NCBI GenBank assembly: GCA_034675505.1
Contig: JAUCDD010000032.1
Coordinates: 51,767-115,766 of the forward strand
DNA from: Melaminivora sp034675505
GTDB taxonomy: Bacteria; Pseudomonadota; Gammaproteobacteria; Burkholderiales; Burkholderiaceae_C
DNA length: 64,000 bases
Reading direction: 5' to 3'
Made by a program: the position numbers and the translations under genes. Below are positions 57,439 through 64,000 of this stretch, piece by piece; positions within the stretch are counted from its first letter, which is position 1, and each line of letters begins with the position of its first letter. A model generated the notes under the pieces. That model made no database searches. It was not told the origin of the DNA and saw only the letters and a program-made list of their open reading frames with translations.

Positions 57439-58578
57439 ATGACACAGGCAGATCCAGACTTCGATTTCGTGGTGGTGGGCGCCGGCATCGCCGGCGCTTC
57501 GGTGGCCTGGGAGCTGGCCGCCACGCAGCGCGTGCTGCTGCTGGAGCGCGAGGCCCAGCCCGGCTACCACGCCACCGGCCGCTCGGCCGCGCTGTACAGC
57601 GCCACCTACGGCACGCCGCAGATCCAGGCGCTGACGCGCGCCAGCCGGGCGTTCTACGACGCGCCGCCGCCCGAGTTCGGCGGCGCGCCCATCCTCACGC
57701 CGCGCGGCGTGATGTACGTGGCCGGCCCGCACCAGCTGGACTTGCTGGACGCGGCCTTTGCCCAGGCGCGCGGGCGGAGTGGCCAGGTGCGGCTGGTGGC
57801 GCGCGACGAGCTGCTGGCAGCGCTGCCCTGCCTCAAGCCAGGCGCGGTTGCCGCCGGCATGAGCGAGCCCGGCGCCTGCGACATCGACGTGCACGCGCTG
57901 CACCAGGGCTACCTGCGCGGCCTGCGCCGGCGCGGCGGCGTGCTGCGCACGGACGCGGGGGTGGTGGCCCTGCAGCCCGGGGCGGATGGCTGGACGGTGC
58001 GGCTTGCCGCCGGCGGCGCCGTGCGCGGCCGCGCCCTGGTCAACGCCGCCGGCGCCTGGGCCGACGCGCTGGGCGCGCTGGCCGGCGCCCGCCCCATCGG
58101 CCTGCAGCCGCGCCGGCGCTCGGCCTTCACCTTTGCCGTGCCGCCGGGCCTGGACGCGCGCGCCTGGCCGGCGGCGGTCGGCATTGGCGAGGACTATTAC
58201 TTCAAGCCCGACGCCGGCCAGCTGCTGGGCTCGCCGGCCAATGCCGACCCGGTGGCGCCGCACGACGTGGTGGCCGAGGAGCTGGACGTGGCCCTGGGCA
58301 TCCACCGCATCGGGGAGGTGGCGGACCTGCAGATCCGCCGCCCCTCGCGCACCTGGGCCGGGCTGCGCTCCTTCGTGGCCGATGGCGATCCGGTCATCGG
58401 CTGGGACGCCGAGGTGCCCGGCCTGTTCTGGCTGGCCGCGCAGGGCGGCTACGGAATCCAGAGCGCCGCCGGCGCCGCGCTGCTGGCCCGCAACCTGCTG
58501 CTGGGGCAGGCGCTGGACGCCAGCCTGCTGCGCGAGGGTGCCGATCCGGCGGCCCTGGCGCCCGCGCGGCTGGGCTGA
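57439..58578 (+). CDS. FAD-dependent oxidoreductase (DAO family)
   Basis: A 379-residue flavoprotein of the D-amino-acid oxidase/glycine oxidase group. It has the FAD motif FDFVVVGAGIAGASVAWEL, PGYHATGRSAALYSATYG, TPRGVMYVAGP, VNAAGAWADALGALAGARP and the C-terminal FWLAAQGGYGIQSAAGAALLA. Amino acid dehydrogenase or D-arginine dehydrogenase-like activity is likely, but the substrate is not identifiable. It is divergent from sufB and convergent with the next gene. Confidence 0.88.
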   Translation: MTQADPDFDFVVVGAGIAGASVAWELAATQRVLLLEREAQPGYHATGRSAALYSATYGTPQIQALTRASRAFYDAPPPEFGGAPILTPRGVMYVAGPHQLDLLDAAFAQARGRSGQVRLVARDELLAALPCLKPGAVAAGMSEPGACDIDVHALHQGYLRGLRRRGGVLRTDAGVVALQPGADGWTVRLAAGGAVRGRALVNAAGAWADALGALAGARPIGLQPRRRSAFTFAVPPGLDARAWPAAVGIGEDYYFKPDAGQLLGSPANADPVAPHDVVAEELDVALGIHRIGEVADLQIRRPSRTWAGLRSFVADGDPVIGWDAEVPGLFWLAAQGGYGIQSAAGAALLARNLLLGQALDASLLREGADPAALAPARLG

Positions 58579-58596
58579 AGGCGGGGCGCCAGCGAC

Positions 58597-60021
58597 TCAG
58601 TCCAGCGCTGCGGCGCCCAGGTTTTCGCAGTCCGACAGGTCGGTTTCGCTCGCCGCAGGCAGCTGGCGCGCGATCTGGCGCAGCGCGCTGCGCAGGCCTT
58701 CCTCCAGCGTGGGGTGGTAGACCGGCATGCGCAGCAGCTGCTGCACCGTCAGCTCGCGGTCGATGGCCAGGGCCAGCAGGTGCGCCAGGTGCTCGCCGTC
58801 CGGCGCGCACATCTGCGCGCCCAGCAGCCGGCCGCTTTCCTGCGCCGCGTAGATGCGCAGCAGCCCGGCGTTGCGCAGCGCCACCCGGGCGCGGCCCTGG
58901 CGCGCGTAGTCCACCTCGCCCACCAGGTGCGGCTGCTGCTGCACGGCGTCCCAGCCCAGGCCGACGCTGGCGGCGTTGGGCTCGCAAAAGGTGATGGCCA
59001 GCGGCACGCGCCGGCGAAAGTGGCGCAGCGCCTGGCCGCGCGCCAGGCGCACGGCGTTGATGCCGGCCATGTGGCCTTCGTCGGCCGCCTCGTGCAGCAG
59101 GGCGCGGTCGCGGTCCACGTCGCCGGCCAGGAACACCGGCGTGTCGCCCACCTGCAGCGTGCACGGCTCCATGGGCGGCAGGCCGTGCCGGTCCAGCGAG
59201 GGGCCCAGGGTGTCCAGCCCCAGGTGCTCGACATTGGGTGTGCGCCCCACGGCGGCCAGCACCTGGTCGACGACCACCGTGGCCTGGCCGTTGGAGACTT
59301 CGATGCCCCCGGCCAGCTCGCGCAGCTGCGCGTGCCCGCCCACGCTGATGGCGAATTCGCCCTTGAGCTGCTCGTACAGGCGGGCGTTGACGGCCTCGTC
59401 GCCCAGCCCGGCCACGCGCTCGCTGGTCACGAAGGCCACCACCTCCACGCCCAGCCGCGCCAGCGCCTGCGCCAGCTCGGCGCCGATCGCGCCCAGCCCG
59501 ATCACGGCCATGCGCGGGCCCAGCGTGGGCTGCTCGAACAGCGTGTCGGTGGTCAGGATGCGGTCGCCAAAGGCCAGCCATTCGTCCGGCAGCACCGGCC
59601 GCGTGCCCGTGGCGACGATGACGCTGCGCGTCTTCCAGGTCTGGCCATTGACCTCGACGCGGTGCGCGTCCAGCAGCCGGGCGCGGCCGGCGATGGCCTT
59701 GTCGCCGGCGTCGCTGGCGCGCAGCGTGCCGGCGACGAATTCGTCGCGCAGTGCGCGCACGCGCGCCAGCACGGCCGGCAGGTCGGCGCGCAGGTGCTCG
59801 CCGCCGCGCAGGCCGAAGGTCTCGAAACGGGTGCGCGCATGCAGCGCGTTGGCGGCCTCGACCAGCATCTTGGAGGGCATGCAGCCCACGCGCGCGCAGG
59901 TCGTGCCCCAGGGGCCGTCGTTGACCAGCAGGTAGTTGTCGGTGCGCTTGCGCACTTCGCGCAGCGCAGCCAGGCCGGCGGTGCCGGCGCCGATGATCAA
60001 GGTGTCCAGGGTCTCGGGCAT
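58597..60021 (-). CDS. Dihydrolipoyl-dehydrogenase-like flavoprotein
   Basis: A 474-residue class I pyridine nucleotide-disulfide oxidoreductase. It has FAD-binding IIGAGTAGLAALREVRKRT, the redox disulfide in TTCARVGCMPSKML, the NAD-binding MAVIGLGAIGAELAQALARL and a dimerisation domain with FCEPNAASVGLGW, HPTLEEGLRSALRQI, which resembles dihydrolipoyl dehydrogenase. No 2-oxoacid dehydrogenase genes adjoin it. It may be an orphan, or serve another reductase role. It is convergent with the FAD oxidoreductase. Confidence 0.87.
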   Translation of the reverse strand: MPETLDTLIIGAGTAGLAALREVRKRTDNYLLVNDGPWGTTCARVGCMPSKMLVEAANALHARTRFETFGLRGGEHLRADLPAVLARVRALRDEFVAGTLRASDAGDKAIAGRARLLDAHRVEVNGQTWKTRSVIVATGTRPVLPDEWLAFGDRILTTDTLFEQPTLGPRMAVIGLGAIGAELAQALARLGVEVVAFVTSERVAGLGDEAVNARLYEQLKGEFAISVGGHAQLRELAGGIEVSNGQATVVVDQVLAAVGRTPNVEHLGLDTLGPSLDRHGLPPMEPCTLQVGDTPVFLAGDVDRDRALLHEAADEGHMAGINAVRLARGQALRHFRRRVPLAITFCEPNAASVGLGWDAVQQQPHLVGEVDYARQGRARVALRNAGLLRIYAAQESGRLLGAQMCAPDGEHLAHLLALAIDRELTVQQLLRMPVYHPTLEEGLRSALRQIARQLPAASETDLSDCENLGAAALD

Positions 60022-60100
60022 GGGGGTGTCCTGTGCGGGGCGGGGAGTGCCCGGCAGTGTCGCCTGCCGTGCCGCGCGCGGCTGTAGGCCGGCGGCACGT

Positions 60101-60691
60101 TCAGCCGGCGTCCAGCCAGCCCAGCCGGCCCTGGGCGCGTTCCTCCAGCCCGGCGCGAAAGGCCTCGGCTGCGGCCTGTGGCAGGCTCAGCGTGAAGACC
60201 ACCTGCGCGCCGTGCTGCACGTCCAGCAGCTGCGCGCCGGCGCTGGCGATGTGGCGGCGCAGCAGTCCCTCCAGCGCGTAGGGGGCGCAGGCGCGCAGCA
60301 GCGCCAGGCGCTGGCGCGGCAGCTTCTGGGCGCCCAGCAGCGCTTGGGCCACGCTGTCGGTATAGGCGCGCACCAGCCCGCCGGCGCCCAGCTTCACGCC
60401 GCCGAAGTAGCGCACCGCCGTGGCCAGCACGCCATCCAGCTGCTGGTGGCGCAGCACGTCCAGCATCGGCCGCCCCGCCGTGCCGCCGGGCTCGCCGTCG
60501 TCCACCGCCGCCGACTCGCCGCCCGTCAGCAACGCCCAGCACACGTGGCGCGCCCCCGGGTGCTGCTGGCGCAGCTGCGCCACCCGGGCCTGGGCGGCCA
60601 GGCGGCTGTCCATGGGCTCGACGCAGCCGATGAAGCGGCTCTTCTTGATCGTCAATTCGCTGTGCAGCGGGCCGGCAAGGGTGTACAGCAT
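60101..60691 (-). CDS. IMPACT/YigZ family protein
   Basis: A 196-residue protein. The N-terminal domain has SELTIKKSRFIGCVEPM, HVCWALLTGG, DDGEPGGTAGRPMLDVLR and TAVRYFGGVKLGAGGLVRAY, all marks of the IMPACT/YigZ family. The C-terminal DUF1949-like domain (about 130-196) follows. The role may relate to translation or nucleotide handling; it is not established. It lies 15 bases downstream of the broken phospholipase-like gene on the same strand. Confidence 0.93.
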   Translation of the reverse strand: MLYTLAGPLHSELTIKKSRFIGCVEPMDSRLAAQARVAQLRQQHPGARHVCWALLTGGESAAVDDGEPGGTAGRPMLDVLRHQQLDGVLATAVRYFGGVKLGAGGLVRAYTDSVAQALLGAQKLPRQRLALLRACAPYALEGLLRRHIASAGAQLLDVQHGAQVVFTLSLPQAAAEAFRAGLEERAQGRLGWLDAG

Positions 60692-60706
60692 GGGATGCGG
60701 GCGGAG

Positions 60707-62063
60707 TCAGCGGGCTGCGAGGATGGCGCGCACCAGGTTGCGGCTGTGCGCGCCGAAGTGGCGCATCAGCGTGGCGATGCCGGCCTGCAGCGCCGCCTGC
60801 GACTGCGGCGCCTGGCGCGCGGCCTCGGCCATCAGGTCGATGCCGCCGCCCTGGACGCCGAAGTCAAAGCCCGGGTCGTCCACGTAGGCGCGCGGCACGG
60901 ACGCCACCAATTGCGCACTCACCGCCTCGCCCATGGCCTGCGCCTCGCGCGCCACGGTGTCGCGCAGGGCGGTGCTGCTCCAGGGGCCGTAGCCGGCGTC
61001 GGTGCCGGTGTCGGCCAGCGCGCGCGTGGCGGCGCTGCCTGCCGGCGTGCGCGCGCTGGCTGGCGCCACCATCTGGCTGGCGTAGCGCTCCAGGGCAAAG
61101 TGCCGGTTGGACAGCAGCACCACCATGTCGTCCTTGGCCTGCGGCATGCCCAGCAGCGCGCGCAGCTGCACGCCGATCAGCCGCGCCGTGCCAAAGCCCG
61201 GCGCCAGGCTGGCGTGGTAGGGCTGGGTCATGTCCTGCACGTAGTGCATGGCCAGGCCCGCGAAGCGCCAGCCCCAGTAGGGATGGCCGCTTTGGAAAGC
61301 CAGCTCCGACAGCCCCTGGTACTGGTGCAGGCGCAGCAGCGGGTAGGTGCGCTTGACGAAGCCGGCGGCGGCATAGATCAGCCCCGACTCGCAGTAATAG
61401 CCCATGTGGAAGGGCGCCTGCGTCGGAAGGCGCAGCCGCGGGTTGCCGAAGGGCAGCTTGCCAAAGCCTACTGCGGCCTCCCCCAGGGCGAGGGGCTGTC
61501 CTCCCACAGGGGTTCACGTCCATGCCGTAGTCGGGCTCGTCGCTGGCCGAGGCCAGCACCGCCAGGGCCGGCACAGTGTCGCCCGGCTGCAGCGGCCTGG
61601 AAGCGGTGCGCCTCGCCGTCCTTCGCGCGGGGGGGCAGGGCGCTCACTTCGCCATGCGGCATGGCCGGGCCGCCAGGCGCCTGCCCCAGCGGGTCGGGCT
61701 GCAGGTACAGCGCCAGGCGGCTTTCGGGCGATACCCGCAGCGCCATCAGGAAGGCCCTGCGCAGCGCCTGCGGGCCTTGCGCCGCCGCGTCCGCGCGCAG
61801 CCGCAGGGCGGCAGGCAGCGGCGGGTAGAGCGGGAGGGCGCTGGCGCGCCCAGTCGTCCTGGGCCTGCAGCAGCTGGGCGAGCGGGCCGGCCTGGGCGGC
61901 CAGGAACGCTTCCAGCGGTTCGGCCGGGACGGGCCGGCGCCGCGCACCTCGGGCAGCGCCTCCAGCGCCCCGGTAGGGTGCCCAGCGCATGGTTGCTCCA
62001 GGCCCGGGCGGGCGCGTGGGCGCTGCAGGCGGCGATGGCCAAGAGGATGAGCAGGCGTTTCAT
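60707..62063 (-). pseudogene. Broken zinc phospholipase C/P1-nuclease-like gene
   Basis: Only the 3' part (about 61507-60707) reads continuously, with GLAMHYVQDMTQPYHASLAPG, a His-rich metal-binding pattern of zinc-dependent phospholipase C and S1/P1 nucleases. The 5' end starts MKRLLILLAIAACSAHAPARA, a signal peptide, then WSNHALG, the Trp-led mature N-terminus usual for this group. Between them the sense moves through three frames at least four times: PEVRGA, PLEAFLAAQAGPLAQLLQAQ, AFLMALRVSPESRLALYLQP, and ASASDEPDYGMDVNP. The repaired product would be about 450 residues. It is either decayed or of poor sequence quality, as the neighbouring ygiQ is. Substrate is not known. Confidence 0.7.
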
Positions 62064-62245
62064 GGGATGGTGGAGGAAGGGGGAGTCGGGAGCCGGCGCG
62101 CCCCTGGGCCAGGGGCTGCCGCAGCCCGCAGTGCGCCGCCAGCGGCCCGCGCCCCCCCCCTCGGCGAGCGGGTGTGCGGGCTATCCAGCTAAAATTGCCG
62201 CCCCCCGTCGTTTTGTGACCGCGCCTGGCGTGGCGCCCTCTTGCC

Positions 62246-64000
62246 ATGAGCGCTGTCGTCGATGTCCCGTTCTTCCCGCGCGCCCCGCCAAGCCCCTGAC
62301 CAGCTTGTGCAACGAAATGGCGGCAAGCGCTTCGGCATCGGCACCGTACCTGCCCATGAGCCGCTGCTAGATGCAGCAGCTGGGCTGGGACAGCTGCGAC
62401 GTGGCGCCGGCCACTGGCGACGCCTACGTGGACCATCCCAGCCTCGGCATGGCGGTGATCGGGCGGGGGTGCCGGAGGCGCAGGGCTTTCGTGTCGGCAT
62501 CATCGCCCAGCCGGGACTGGCAAAGCGCCGAGGCGTTCAAGGCGCTGGGCCGGCCCGACCTGTTCTGGGGCGTGACGGCGGGCAACATGGATTCCATGAT
62601 CAACCGCTACACGGCGGACTCGGAGTAACCGCAGCGACGACGCCTACACCCCCGGCGACGTGGGCGGCAAGCGCCCCGACCGCGCGGCTATTGTCTACAG
62701 CCAGCGCGGCCGCGAGGCGCTCACGGACGTGCCCATCATCCTGGGCGGCATCGAGGGCTGCTGCGCCGCATCGCCCACTACGACTACTGGAGCGGACAAG
62801 TGCGCGCCGCTCGACGGCGGTGGATGCGAAGGCCGCCATGCGCCGGTACGGCAACGCCGAGCGCGCGCTTGTCGAGATCGCGTACCGCCTGGCGCGGCGC
62901 GAGCCGGTGGAGGGCATCACCGACGTGCGCGGCACGGCCTTCGTGCGGGCGCGAGGCGCCCGAGGGCTGGTTCGCGGTCGATTCGACCAGCGTGGACGAG
63001 CCCGGCACGGTCGAGCGTACTGCTCAATCCCTACATGACGACTCGCCGAGCAGGTGGCCTCGCAGGGGCAGGGCGTGTTCACGCGAGGATGCTCCTGAAA
63101 CAATAGCTGCATCGCCGCAACCGGCGCCGGCAACATGGAAAAAGGCTCGGAATCGGTGCTCCAGTTCGCTCCCGTACCTGGTGCTGCGCCGCAAGGGCGC
63201 GCAGCCGCCGCGCGAGCGCACCTGCGATCCGGCTGCCCAGCTACGAGCAGGGTCAAGGCCGACCCGGGTGCTGTACGCACACGCCAACCGCGGTGCCGCA
63301 CCTGCAAGACTAGACCCGGAAGCACGCGCGCCCTGGTGCAGGCGCACGGCGAGGGCGCTACCGCCCGCGACGTGCTGGTCTCAGCCGCCGCCCATCCCGC
63401 TCACCACGGCCGAGATGGATCGGGCGTTGGCCTGCCCATGCGCGCAACCCGCACCCCAGCTACGCGGACGAGCGCGGCGGCTTCGAGGGGCCGACCAGAT
63501 CCGGCGTGGGAGATGATCCGCGCGTCCATCAACATCATGCGCGGCTGCTTCGGCGGCTGCACCTTCGGTTCGATCACCGAGCACGAGGGCCGCATCATCC
63601 AGAGCCGCTCGGAAGATTCGCATCATTGCCGAGGTCGAGGACATCCGCGACAAGGTCAAGGGCTTCGACCGGCACCATCTCCGACCTGGGCGGGGCCGAC
63701 GGCCAACATGTACCGCCTGGGGCTGCAGAAGCCCCAGATCGAGGCGGCGTGCAGGGAGTCCAGCTGCGTCTTCCCCGGCATCTGCCAGAACCTGCACACC
63801 GACGACGACCCGCTCATCAAGATGATCCGCCGCGCGCGCAGCCTGCCGGGCATCAAGAAGATCCTGATCGGCTCCGGCCTGCGCTACGACCTGGCCGCGC
63901 AGCTCGCCCGAGTACGTCAAGGAGCTGGTGCAGCACCACGTCGGCGGAGATCTGACGTGGGCTCCCTAGCACACCGAGGCCGGGCTGCTGTCCAAGATGA
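62246..64000 (+). pseudogene. ygiQ: Badly broken YgiQ-family radical SAM protein, runs off the window
   Basis: The gene begins at ATG 62246 (MSAVVDVPFFPRAP) and can be followed across all three frames: KPLTSL, APYLPMSR, MQQLGWDSCDV, WQSAEAFKALGRPDLFWGVT, GNMDSMINRYTAD, KRPDRAAIVYSQRGREAL, VPIILGGIEG, INIMRGCFGGCTF, ITEHEGRIIQSRS, ICQNLHTDDDPLIKMIRR and GIKKILIGSGLRYDL. These are well-known YgiQ blocks. There are at least a dozen indels, an in-frame TAG at 62368-62370, and the third cluster Cys (CxxxCxxC) is replaced by Gly (GGT at 63567-63569). The whole is either a decayed gene or low-quality sequence at an assembly end; indels plus substitutions favour neither alone. The C-terminal half would lie beyond the window. 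Confidence 0.85.
63098..63146 (+). repeat. Possible repeat fragment inside broken ygiQ
   Basis: AAACAATAGCTGCATCGCCG, then GGCGCCGGCAACATGG, resembles the dispersed repeat (ACAATAGCTGC with a GCGCCGGCAA core). It falls in the variable linker of YgiQ, so it could be an in-frame insertion or a chance match. Confidence 0.4.

Overview
The window is very GC-rich DNA from a heterotrophic, denitrifying betaproteobacterium. Gene content and protein style (a Gcl-Hyi-GlxR glyoxylate route, PuuD-type urate oxidase, clade I nosZ, suf genes with SufU and SufT) fit the family Comamonadaceae (Acidovorax, Alicycliphilus, Melaminivora or a relative). That placement is inference from the sequence alone. No rRNA, tRNA, CRISPR array, prophage or insertion sequence was recognised.

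Layout. 1-1036 holds the 5' part of a malic enzyme (minus strand). 1186-20691 is a purine and ureide catabolism island: a urate/xanthine permease, a minus-strand run of GntR regulator, allantoinase PuuE, a UraD-AllC fusion and an M20 amidohydrolase, then glycerate 2-kinase, a LysR regulator with gcl-hyi-glxR, gamma-glutamyltransferase, uraH, a broken lipoprotein gene, xdhC, membrane urate oxidase puuD and guanine deaminase. Read as a pathway: guanine to xanthine to urate (only the XdhC maturation factor is present), 5-hydroxyisourate, OHCU, allantoin, allantoate, glyoxylate, tartronate semialdehyde, glycerate and 2-phosphoglycerate. Four upstream regions of the post-urate genes share a sequence close to AAAAAnTGYATACA, a candidate operator for the GntR protein. 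20783-24226 is housekeeping: dcd, a small membrane protein, a zinc metallopeptidase and a DEAD-box helicase.

24373-35216 is a complete nitrous oxide reduction locus. nosZ, nosR, nosD, nosF, nosY, nosL and a second nosL-like gene lie on the minus strand, several pairs overlapping by ATGA. A lipoprotein cytochrome c and nosX/apbE diverge on the plus strand. A perfect FNR/Anr-type site sits in the divergent nosZ/cytochrome region. 35240-51147 is mixed chromosomal content: apaH, an H-NS-like gene, acnA, a PAS-GGDEF-EAL protein, a flavin monooxygenase, an MFS transporter, an FMN-binding glutamate-synthase-like protein, a LytS/LytTR two-component pair, two small membrane proteins and uppP. 51170-57276 is the operon sufBCDSUT (minus strand). 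It is followed by a FAD oxidoreductase, a dihydrolipoyl-dehydrogenase-like flavoprotein, an IMPACT-family protein, and two badly broken genes (a phospholipase C/P1-nuclease-like gene and ygiQ) at the right edge.

Two things cut across the window. First, a roughly 60-bp dispersed intergenic repeat family (about nine recognisable copies, both orientations) and one 114-bp palindromic element sit between genes, some inside operons. Second, reading frames are broken by one-base indels in otherwise well-conserved genes (permease, nosF twice, sufD, lipoprotein), often beside homopolymers. The density of indels and stops climbs sharply in the last about 2.3 kb. The isolated cases look like sequencing errors; the right end is either low-quality sequence or a decayed gene.
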